64,000 bases of DNA from Azospirillum formosense (GTDB lineage: Bacteria > Pseudomonadota > Alphaproteobacteria > Azospirillales > Azospirillaceae), in the NCBI RefSeq assembly GCF_040500525.1, contig NZ_CP159403.1, positions 449,001-513,000 on the forward strand, given 5' to 3'. The translations under genes were made by a program, and so were the position numbers. The notes under the pieces are model-generated. The model searched no databases. It was not told the DNA's origin and was given only the letters and a program-made list of their open reading frames with translations. Position 1 is the stretch's first letter; every line of letters begins with the position of its first letter. This document shows positions 56,964 to 64,000 of this stretch, in pieces.

Positions 56964-58574
56964 TCACCAGAACACCGGCCCGTCGCGATACGCCTTCCAC
57001 AGCCCCGGCAGCGCCTTGCGGCGCTTGTCGGCCTGCTTGGCGAGCCAGCGCGTGGTCGCCTCGGCGGCGGGCCGCTGCTCCGGCCGGTCCGCCGACAGGC
57101 GGTGCAGAAGATCGCCCGCCACGGCGGCGTCGTGCTCGGCATCCAGCGTGCCCAGCAGGGCATCGAGCGCCGCGATGAAGGGCACCGTTGCGGTTTCAGC
57201 GTAGAGGCCGCGGAAGAACTCCGCCGTATAGCGCAGCTTGCGCAGGCGGCGGCGCAGCCGGTCGCGCGCCGCGGCGTCGGCCTTCTCCAGCTCACGGCCC
57301 GCCTTCAGGGTTCCCGCCTTCAGGGCCTTGGCGTGCTGGGCGGCCAGCCAGGGACCGGACAGCTCGGCCATCGGGCGGTCGAGCTGGGCGCGGACCGCCG
57401 GTGCGGCGCCGGACTGCCACGCGCCCTCCTCCAGCCAGGCGCCGAGCGCCAGGATCAGCCCGGTGCAGCGGGGCGACTGGATGGCCTCCACCGCGGCCAG
57501 CGCCGGCCCGCGCCGGGCCTCGCGCACCGCGGCGGTCAGCGCGGCGAGCGCGTCGGCGGGGGCCTTCTCCGTCGCCGCGAAGGGCGCGATGCCCTGGGAC
57601 AGCAGCACGTCCCAATCGCGCGCCGGGCCGAGCTGGCGGGAGAACCAGCGGATGTCGTTCCCGGCGCGGCAGGCGTCCGGCATCCCGGCCAGGGGACGGA
57701 ACAGGCGGATGGCGGTGCGCAGGCGGCGCAGCGCGACGCGCATCTGGTGAAGCCCCTCCACGTCTCCCCCGGCCAGCGCGCAGGCCTCGTTGGCGAGCAG
57801 CAGCCGCAGACCGTGGCGGACGATGTGGCGGTAGGCCTCGGCCACCGTGGTGACCGGGGTCAGGCCCAGCGGTTCCGGCAGGACGGGAGCGGGCAGGCGC
57901 CCGGTGACCAGACGGTCGCCGATCTCCGCCTTGCTTTCCGTTCCGATGCGGACCGGGACGCGGCGCTGGAGCGCCAGCGCGAGGTCGAACAGGCGCCCGA
58001 TGCGCCCCGACTTCAGCTCCAGCTCGACCTCGCTGATCCGGGCGCAGGCGTTGCCGGCGGTGATCTGGCCGTCGTCCACCGCCACCTCGATGGAGGTCAG
58101 GGCGTCCGGGCGGACGAGCAGGGTGGTGCGCCGGAAGTCCGTCGTGAATTGCGGAACCAGCGCCGCCCGCGCGTCCTCCGGCACCAGCGCGGCCACGCCC
58201 TCGGCGTCGAGGGGCGTCATGTCGGGGGCGGCCGTGGGGATGATCCAGTCCCACTTCTTGCGGATGGCCACCGCGGCCGAATCGCCGGGGGTGGCGGCGT
58301 TGATCGTCTTCAGCGTCTGCACGAAGCGGTCGCCGTCCTGCCGCACCCGCAGGGCCACGCCCCCCAGGAACAGGCGGCGGTCCGGCGTGTCGTAATAGAC
58401 GGTGCGCAGGTCGCGGACGGTCGGGGCGCCCTCCGCCGCTTCCTTCAGCGCGGGCAGGTCCGCAACGCGGGACAGATCGCGCGGGTCGAGGTGGAGCTTC
58501 ATCTCCACCTCGCGCACGGCGGACACCGCGGCGGGTGCGCCGGTGGGGACGGTGTTCTGGGGCGCGGAAGACAC
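56964..58574 (-). CDS. CYTH-CHAD protein (inorganic triphosphatase-like)
   Basis: The 536-residue protein joins an N-terminal CYTH domain (about residues 18-215; ExExK-type EVEMKL, RVRQDGDRFVQTLK, EVELELKSG) to a C-terminal CHAD domain (about 245-535; EGLHQMRVALRRLRTAIRLF, RDWDVLL, RLRRRLRKLRYTAEFF). CYTH enzymes hydrolyse tripolyphosphate, and CHAD domains bind polyphosphate through His and basic residues. The GTG at 58574 has AGGAG eight bases upstream. The gene precedes no close partner on its strand but lies in a polyphosphate neighbourhood with ppk and ppx. Confidence 0.9.
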   Translation of the reverse strand: MSSAPQNTVPTGAPAAVSAVREVEMKLHLDPRDLSRVADLPALKEAAEGAPTVRDLRTVYYDTPDRRLFLGGVALRVRQDGDRFVQTLKTINAATPGDSAAVAIRKKWDWIIPTAAPDMTPLDAEGVAALVPEDARAALVPQFTTDFRRTTLLVRPDALTSIEVAVDDGQITAGNACARISEVELELKSGRIGRLFDLALALQRRVPVRIGTESKAEIGDRLVTGRLPAPVLPEPLGLTPVTTVAEAYRHIVRHGLRLLLANEACALAGGDVEGLHQMRVALRRLRTAIRLFRPLAGMPDACRAGNDIRWFSRQLGPARDWDVLLSQGIAPFAATEKAPADALAALTAAVREARRGPALAAVEAIQSPRCTGLILALGAWLEEGAWQSGAAPAVRAQLDRPMAELSGPWLAAQHAKALKAGTLKAGRELEKADAAARDRLRRRLRKLRYTAEFFRGLYAETATVPFIAALDALLGTLDAEHDAAVAGDLLHRLSADRPEQRPAAEATTRWLAKQADKRRKALPGLWKAYRDGPVFW

Positions 58575-58644
58575 GGGGGCGACTCCTGCTCGGTTCCGGG
58601 CCTGCTCGGTTCGGGGTTGAAATACCCCATTTGGCAAAAGGGCG

Positions 58645-59163
58645 TTAAGAGAGTTTCCGCGGCAGGATGAAATCGGCCAGCCGTCCCGCCCCGCTGTCCA
58701 GGTCGGCCCAGCGGGTCGCTTCGAACAGCAGAACGGCGCAGGCGCCGGTCGGGAACTTCTCCGCCAGCGCTTCCCGATGCCGCTCGTCGCCGCGTCCGGT
58801 CAGGTCGCGGGCGAGGTCGTGGAGGTCCGGGTTGTGGGCGACCAGCATCAGGGACGACGCGGAGTCGGGCGCGTCGCGCAGCCGCTCCAGAAGGACGCGC
58901 GCCCCGCACAGGTAGAGGCCGCGCTCGCGCTCCACCGGTATGTCCGGCGCGTCCATCACCTCCAGCAGCCGGTCGGCGGTGTCCGCCGCGCGCCGGGCGG
59001 TGGAGCACAGCACCAGCCCGATGCGCGCGCCGCGCTCCTTCAGTTCGTGGCCGACCAGCCGGGCCGCCTTCCTGCCCCGCGGCGCCAGCGGGCGGTCGTG
59101 ATCGTCCAGGGAGGGATCGTCCCACGCCGACTTGCCGTGGCGCATGAGATAGAGCGTCTTCAT
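58645..59163 (-). CDS. sixA: SixA-type phosphohistidine phosphatase
   Basis: The 172-residue histidine phosphatase has the catalytic RHG motif (YLMRHGKSAW, His9) and the second His in LMLVAHNPDLHDL. Its short length matches SixA, which dephosphorylates phosphohistidine on HPt proteins or PTS components. It lies 70 bases upstream of the CYTH-CHAD gene on the same strand and is divergent from ppk, with a 217-base gap that contains direct repeats. Confidence 0.9.
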   Translation of the reverse strand: MKTLYLMRHGKSAWDDPSLDDHDRPLAPRGRKAARLVGHELKERGARIGLVLCSTARRAADTADRLLEVMDAPDIPVERERGLYLCGARVLLERLRDAPDSASSLMLVAHNPDLHDLARDLTGRGDERHREALAEKFPTGACAVLLFEATRWADLDSGAGRLADFILPRKLS

Positions 59164-59230
59164 CGCGGGAGTCCCTTCCTGTCCGAATCGGCGCCCGCCG
59201 GAATGCGCCGGGGGTGCGACTGTTTTCGCA

Positions 59231-59257
59231 GCGGTATTATCGTGGCGGCGGTATTAT
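59231..59257. repeat. Direct repeat GCGGTATTAT in the sixA/ppk intergenic region
   Basis: GCGGTATTAT occurs at 59231-59240 and again at 59248-59257, so starts are 17 bases apart. The A/T-rich cores stand out in a GC-rich gap between two divergent genes. They could be a promoter or regulator site. They do not match the PhoB box as I know it. Confidence 0.5.
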
Positions 59258-59380
59258 GCTGTCTGACCCAAAACCGTAACGTAGTTGGGGTAGGTTGCTT
59301 GGCCCGTCGACCGCGGCGGGGCGGTTCGGCCCGACCGGACTGTAGCGGCACCACCCATCACGCAAAAGCCCGAGGCTGCT

Positions 59381-61528
59381 GTGACCGAACTTCAGGACCT
59401 GGAAGCGACCTGCATCGAAGCGGACGCGCCGGAGCGCTTCATCAATCGCGAACTGTCGTGGCTGGCCTTCAACCAGCGCGTCCTGGATGAGGCGTCCAAC
59501 CCGAATCACCCGCTTCTGGAGCGGCTGAGGTTCCTGTCGATTTCGTCCAGCAACCTCGACGAATTCTACATGGTCCGCGTCGCCGGCCTGAAGGGGCAGG
59601 TGGCCGCGGGGGTGAAGACCCCCAGCGCCGAGAACCTGACCCCGGCCCAGCAGCTCACCGCGGTGAACCAGCGCATCGTCGAGCTGATGAACGCGCAGCA
59701 GACCATGTGGCGCAGCCTGAAGCAGGACCTGCGCGAGGCCGGCATCATGGTGGTCGGCGCCGAGGACCTGACCGACGGCGAGAAGGACTGGCTGGAGGCC
59801 AAGTTCCTCGACGACATCTTCCCCATCCTGACCCCCATCGCCGTGGACCCGGCGCACCCGTTCCCCTTCCTGCCCAACCTGGGCTTCTCGCTGGCGCTGC
59901 AGCTGCACGAGCCGGTGAAGGGGCGGCACCTCGACGCGCTGGTGCCGCTGCCGGCGCAGCTCGACCGCTTCATCCGCCTGCCGGGCTCGGAGATCCGCTT
60001 CATCCAGCTGGAGAAGCTGGTGATGCTGTTCATCGACCGGCTGTTCCCGCCGTTCCAGGTGAAGGCGCACGGCGTCTTCCGCGTGCTGCGCGACAGCGAG
60101 ATGGAGATCGAGGAGGAGGCGGAGGATCTGGTCCGCACCTTCGAAAGCGCGCTGAAGCGCCGCCGCCGCGGCAGCGTCATCCGGCTGGCCACCGACGCCG
60201 GCATGGCCGCCGACCTGCGCGAGTTCCTGCGCCACGAACTGCGCGTGTCGAACGACGACGTGTTCATCCTCGACGGGCTGATCGGCCTGTCGGACACCCG
60301 GCAGCTGATCGTCGACGAGCGGCCCGATCTGGTCTTCCGCCCCTTCAACGCCCGCTTCCCGGAGCGCATCCGCGACTTCGGCGGCGACTGCTTCGCGGCC
60401 ATCCGCGACAAGGACATCGTCGTCCACCACCCGTACGAGAGCTTCGACGTGGTGGTGCAGTTCATCCGGCAGGCGGCGCGCGACCCGCAGGTGGTCGCCA
60501 TCAAGCAGACGCTCTACCGCACCAGCAAGGACAGCCCGATCGTCGCCGCTCTGATCGAGGCGGCTGAGGCCGGCAAGTCGGTGACCGCCCTGGTCGAGCT
60601 GAAGGCCCGCTTCGACGAGGAGGCCAACATCCGCTGGGCGCGCGACCTGGAGCGCGCCGGCGCCCAGGTGGTCTACGGTTTCGTCGATCTGAAGACGCAC
60701 GCCAAGGTGTCGCTGGTGGTGCGGCGCGAGAACAAGGCGCTGCGCAGCTACGTGCATTTCGGGACGGGCAACTACCACCCGATCACGGCGAAGGTCTACA
60801 CCGACCTGTCCTTCTTCACCTGCGATCCGGCGCTCTGCCACGACGCGGCGGTGATGTTCAACTACATGACCGGCTACGCCACGCCGAAGCTGCTGGAGAA
60901 GATCGCCATCGCCCCGATTACGCTGCGCCAGAAGCTGGGCCAGCTGATCGACGCGGAGATCGCCAACGCCGCCGCCGGCAAGCCCGCCCACATCTGGGTG
61001 AAGCTGAACTCGCTGGTCGATTCGGAGATCATCGACCGGCTCTACAAGGCGTCGCAGAAGGGCGTGCAGATCGACATGGTGATCCGCGGCATCTGCTGCC
61101 TGCGCCCCGGCGTGAAGGGCCTGTCGGAGAACATCCGGGTGCGCAGCATCGTCGGGCGTTTCCTGGAGCACGGGCGCGTCATCTGCTTCGCCAACGGCCA
61201 CGCGCTGCCCAGCCCGCAGGCCAAGGTCTACATCTCCTCCGCCGACTGGATGACGCGCAACCTGGACCGCCGCATCGAGACGCTGGTGCCCATCGAGAAC
61301 CCGACGGTGCACGAGCAGGTTCTGGACCAGATCATGGTCGCCAACCTGAAGGACGAGGCGAACACCTGGAAACTCGGCCCCGACGGCGTTTATCATCGGG
61401 TGGAGGCTGGTCCGGACGCGTTCAGCGCCCATAACTACTTCATGACCAACCCCAGCCTGTCGGGCCGCGGCAGCGCGCTCAGCAGCAAAAAGTCGCCGCC
61501 GCGGTTGAAGCTGCGTACGGTCATCTGA
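59381..61528 (+). CDS. ppk: Polyphosphate kinase 1
   Basis: The 715-residue PPK1 polymerises ATP gamma-phosphate into polyphosphate reversibly. It has the N-domain [17 protein letters not shown], the ATP-binding middle, and the catalytic core with [36 protein letters not shown] (the catalytic His is that of KTHAK), [11 protein letters not shown] and [14 protein letters not shown]. The start is the GTG at 59381. ppx follows 13 bases later, as in many bacteria. Confidence 0.98.
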   Translation: MTELQDLEATCIEADAPERFINRELSWLAFNQRVLDEASNPNHPLLERLRFLSISSSNLDEFYMVRVAGLKGQVAAGVKTPSAENLTPAQQLTAVNQRIVELMNAQQTMWRSLKQDLREAGIMVVGAEDLTDGEKDWLEAKFLDDIFPILTPIAVDPAHPFPFLPNLGFSLALQLHEPVKGRHLDALVPLPAQLDRFIRLPGSEIRFIQLEKLVMLFIDRLFPPFQVKAHGVFRVLRDSEMEIEEEAEDLVRTFESALKRRRRGSVIRLATDAGMAADLREFLRHELRVSNDDVFILDGLIGLSDTRQLIVDERPDLVFRPFNARFPERIRDFGGDCFAAIRDKDIVVHHPYESFDVVVQFIRQAARDPQVVAIKQTLYRTSKDSPIVAALIEAAEAGKSVTALVELKARFDEEANIRWARDLERAGAQVVYGFVDLKTHAKVSLVVRRENKALRSYVHFGTGNYHPITAKVYTDLSFFTCDPALCHDAAVMFNYMTGYATPKLLEKIAIAPITLRQKLGQLIDAEIANAAAGKPAHIWVKLNSLVDSEIIDRLYKASQKGVQIDMVIRGICCLRPGVKGLSENIRVRSIVGRFLEHGRVICFANGHALPSPQAKVYISSADWMTRNLDRRIETLVPIENPTVHEQVLDQIMVANLKDEANTWKLGPDGVYHRVEAGPDAFSAHNYFMTNPSLSGRGSALSSKKSPPRLKLRTVI

Positions 61529-61541
61529 TTGAGGACATCGG

Positions 61542-63113
61542 TTGCTTATGACGCCGGCGCAGGAACACACGGTCTCCACCAAGGCCGCCGAGAAGGTGGT
61601 CGACAAGGTGGTCGACAAGGGCGAGCGGATCGCCGTCATCGACATCGGGTCCAACTCGATCCGGCTCGTCGTCTATGACGCTCTGAAACGGTCGCCCCTG
61701 CCGGTCTTCAACGAGAAGGTCCTGTGCGGGCTCGGCCGCGGCGTGGAGAAGACCGGTTGCCTGAATCCGGACGGCGTGGCCCAAGGGCTTGAGGCCCTGG
61801 AGCGCTTCGCCCTCCTGGTCGCGGGCATGCGCGTTGGGCGGCTGGACGTCATCGCCACCGCGGCGGTCCGCGACGCCACGGACGGAGCGGCCTTCATCCA
61901 GAAGGTGAAGGACCGCACCGGCCTCGACGTCAGCGTCATCAGCGGCGAGGAGGAAGCCCGGCTGTCCGCCATGGGCGTGCTGTCCGGCACCCCCGCCGCG
62001 GACGGGCTGGTCGGCGACCTCGGCGGCGGCAGCCTGGAGCTGGTGCGGCTGGAGCGCGGCGTGATCGGCGAGCATCTGACGATGCCGCTGGGGCCGCTGC
62101 GCCTGATGGAGTTGAACCCGGCCAAGCCGAACGGGCTGGTCCGCGCCATCGACCAGCATCTGGAAAAGCTGGACTGGCTGGCCCAGATGCGCGGGAAGCC
62201 CTTCTACCCGGTGGGCGGCGGCTGGCGGGCGCTGGCCAAGCTGCACATGGAGCATGTGAAGCACCCGCTGCACATCATTCACCACTACACGGTGCCTTTC
62301 GCCGAAGCGCGGGACTTCGCCGGGCTGATCGCCAAGCAGAGCCGGTCCTCGCTGGAGAAGATGTCCGGCTCGCGCCGCCGCATCGACACGCTGCCCTACG
62401 CAGCGCTGGTCTTCGAACGGTTGCTGCGGATGGTCCAGCCGTCCAACGTCGTGTTCTCCGCCTTCGGCCTGCGGGAAGGGCACCTTTACGCGCTGCTCGA
62501 TCCGGAGGCGCAGCGGCAGGACCCGCTGATCGCCGCCGTCGAGGACTGGGCGCAGCGCTTTGTCCGAATCGGCGACCCGGCCCTGCTCGTGTCCTGGACC
62601 GGCAACCTCTTCGCCGGGGAGGACGACGCGGCGCTGCGGCTGCGTCAGGCCTCCTGCCTGCTGAGCGACGTTGGCTGGGCCGAGCATCCCGATTACCGCG
62701 CGGAGCACGCCTGCCTGCGCATCCTGCGTTATCCCTTCCCCGGCATCGACCATGACGAGCGGGCCTTCCTCGCGCTGGCCGTCTATGCCCGCTACGCCGG
62801 TTCCATCGACGGGCCGGGCACGCCCAACGCGGTCACCGCAGGGCCGCGGGCTCTGCTCAGCGACGCCCAGGCGCGCAAGGCCATGGTGCTGGGGCTGGCG
62901 CTGCGGCTGGCCCACACGCTGACCGGCGGCGCCACCGCGCTGCTGCAGCGCACGGCGCTGAAGGTGTCGGGGGAACGGCTTGTGCTGACCCTGCCGGACG
63001 ATTTCAGCGTGCCGGCCGGCGAGACGGTGCAGCGGCGCCTGGACGCGCTGGCGAAGGCGCTGAACCGCAAGGGCGAGATTGTGCCGCCGGCTCGGCCCCA
63101 GGCGGCGGAGTAG
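61542..63113 (+). CDS. ppx: Exopolyphosphatase (Ppx/GppA family)
   Basis: The 523-residue protein hydrolyses polyphosphate from its ends. Family motifs are AVIDIGSNSIRLVVYDAL (about residues 30-47), VIATAAVRDATDGAAFI, ISGEEEARLSAMGVL and LVGDLGGGSLELVRL; a C-terminal HD-like helical region follows. The TTG at 61542 has GAGGA six bases upstream and is favoured over the ATG two codons later. A short Lys/Val repeat (VVDKVVDKGE) lies near the N-terminus. It forms an operon with ppk. Confidence 0.95.
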   Translation: MLMTPAQEHTVSTKAAEKVVDKVVDKGERIAVIDIGSNSIRLVVYDALKRSPLPVFNEKVLCGLGRGVEKTGCLNPDGVAQGLEALERFALLVAGMRVGRLDVIATAAVRDATDGAAFIQKVKDRTGLDVSVISGEEEARLSAMGVLSGTPAADGLVGDLGGGSLELVRLERGVIGEHLTMPLGPLRLMELNPAKPNGLVRAIDQHLEKLDWLAQMRGKPFYPVGGGWRALAKLHMEHVKHPLHIIHHYTVPFAEARDFAGLIAKQSRSSLEKMSGSRRRIDTLPYAALVFERLLRMVQPSNVVFSAFGLREGHLYALLDPEAQRQDPLIAAVEDWAQRFVRIGDPALLVSWTGNLFAGEDDAALRLRQASCLLSDVGWAEHPDYRAEHACLRILRYPFPGIDHDERAFLALAVYARYAGSIDGPGTPNAVTAGPRALLSDAQARKAMVLGLALRLAHTLTGGATALLQRTALKVSGERLVLTLPDDFSVPAGETVQRRLDALAKALNRKGEIVPPARPQAAE

Positions 63114-63143
63114 GAGCGGGAGGCGGCGGAGGAACCGTCGCCC

Positions 63144-64000
63144 TCACGCCACCTTGGCGTGGGCGATGGCTTCGCGGACGCTCACGCCCTTGCGCAGGAT
63201 GTTGTCCACGGCACGGCCCTGCACCATCGTGATGCCGACCTTGTTGGCGTAGACGAGGCTGGACACGCTGTCGCAGCGCGCCAGGATGAACTTGCAGCGG
63301 TCCTGCTCCTGGATGCGCTCCATGAAATACTTCTCGAAGGTCGGGTCCATCTCCAGCATGTCGTTGGACCAGAAGATCTTCGCGTAGTCGGCGTTCAGGT
63401 ATTCCAGATCGAAGTTGGTCACCCAGAAAGGATTCAGCCCGTCCACCGCGATCTGGTAACGGCGATCCTGGGCGAATTCCACGACCTCGTTGAACAGCGA
63501 CAGATTCTCGATCAGGTCGCCCTTGGAGATTTCCAGCACCACCTGCCCGCGGAAATCAAGAGGAAGCCGCTCGTCGAACTTCACGAAGCCGGTGGAAATG
63601 ACGGTGGACAGGTTGATGTTGATGCCGATGCGCCGGCCCCGCATGAAGCTGAGCCCGTGGTTCAGAGCGCGCAGCACCGACTGGTCGAGGTTGGCGGTGA
63701 AATAGTTGAACAGCCACTTGTTGGCCGTGATGTCGTAGTCCGGGCAGAGCCGTTCCTGGAGCAGCTTGATCGAGATGTAGAGTTCGAAATAGGCCATGTC
63801 CTCTTCGGCGTTGCGGCCGATGTTGGCGATGGCCTGGTTGAACAGGAAGGGCGACAGGTCGAACATCTGCATGGAGCGTTCGAGCTTGGCCATCTCCTCC
63901 AGCGTGATCGGCGGCTTCGTCTCGTTGGAATGATCGCCGGTCTCGTTGGCCTGCAATTCCTCGATGAAGCGGATGACGTTGATGAAGTTCAACGCCAGTT
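63144..64000 (-). CDS. EAL-domain-like protein, 5' end beyond window
   Basis: At least 285 residues are visible on the minus strand and the frame is open to the window edge, so the start is missing. The 3' part resembles an EAL domain: NINLSTVISTGFVKFDERL, VVLEISKGDLIENLSLF, RRYQIAVDGLNPFWVTNFDLEYLNADYAKI and ITMVQGRAVD. The canonical catalytic residues look degenerate; the expected EITE is EISK and no clear EAL triplet is seen. It may be a catalytically inactive c-di-GMP receptor or scaffold. It converges on ppx. Confidence 0.7.
   Translation of the reverse strand, partial: LALNFINVIRFIEELQANETGDHSNETKPPITLEEMAKLERSMQMFDLSPFLFNQAIANIGRNAEEDMAYFELYISIKLLQERLCPDYDITANKWLFNYFTANLDQSVLRALNHGLSFMRGRRIGININLSTVISTGFVKFDERLPLDFRGQVVLEISKGDLIENLSLFNEVVEFAQDRRYQIAVDGLNPFWVTNFDLEYLNADYAKIFWSNDMLEMDPTFEKYFMERIQEQDRCKFILARCDSVSSLVYANKVGITMVQGRAVDNILRKGVSVREAIAHAKVA

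Noticed and set aside
59231..59257. Pho box upstream of ppk
   Set aside because: The repeats GCGGTATTAT do not resemble the CTGTCAT-type PhoB half-sites and have a 17-base rather than 11-base period.
59237..61654. Minus-strand frame of 805 codons opposite ppk
   Set aside because: ppk is complete and unmistakable on the other strand; the antisense product has no domain.

Overview
The window is high-GC chromosomal DNA of an alphaproteobacterium, most likely a Rhodospirillales member close to Azospirillum. The assignment rests on gene content rather than a database match: a PetP/PetR-type regulator pair, an alphaproteobacterial aa3-oxidase subunit IV, an HdaA-type DnaA relative, ExoD, a PmtA-like methyltransferase, and DUF2336 and DUF2066 proteins. 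No rRNA, tRNA, CRISPR array or prophage was seen. Coding density is high and almost every gap is short. The two gaps over 300 bases (6015-6338 and 19607-20123) are described as features.

Region 1 (1-8.6 kb) holds an FAD oxidoreductase, a small HNH protein, an EnvZ/OmpR-like pair whose regulator resembles PetR, an orphan PDC-sensor hybrid kinase, a cold-shock protein, and a PetP-like MarR regulator divergent from a branched-chain aminotransferase (ilvE).

Region 2 (8.65-19.6 kb) is the most unusual part. Nine co-directional minus-strand genes encode, in transcription order, a lipocalin-like/GH15 glucoamylase fusion, a small subunit of the sorbitol/fructose dehydrogenase type, a GMC flavoprotein, a second GMC flavoprotein, a ferritin-like protein, a second small subunit, two xylose-isomerase-like TIM barrels (one IolE-like) and a nitrobindin-like haem-binding family protein. 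An AT-rich gap with A-tracts and a perfect inverted repeat lies upstream. I read it as an uncharacterised intracellular system for oxidising and processing a glycoside or cyclitol; the substrate is unknown.

Region 3 (20-38.7 kb) is mostly housekeeping: uvrB, a Gly/Tyr/His-rich lipoprotein, a DUF2336 protein, an MFS transporter, a REC-kinase, holC-pepA, then divergent lptG-surA-pdxA. It continues with an MHYT-PAS hybrid kinase, a membrane protein, a lytic transglycosylase, an alpha/beta hydrolase and a secreted protein. Region 4 (38.7-49.9 kb) has rsmA, an IS630-family insertion, gmk-yicC, an SDR, a PmtA-like methyltransferase, exoD with an ABC-F ATPase, ndk, an aa3 oxidase subunit IV too short for routine ORF calling, and purMN. 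purM appears to start at an ATC codon.

Region 5 (50-64 kb) runs DUF2066 protein, CDP-alcohol phosphatidyltransferase, PerM-like permease, hdaA and an atypical SDR. A lower-GC LysR/azoreductase/DMT module follows, then a polyphosphate block (CYTH-CHAD protein, sixA, ppk, ppx), and finally an EAL-like gene cut by the window edge.
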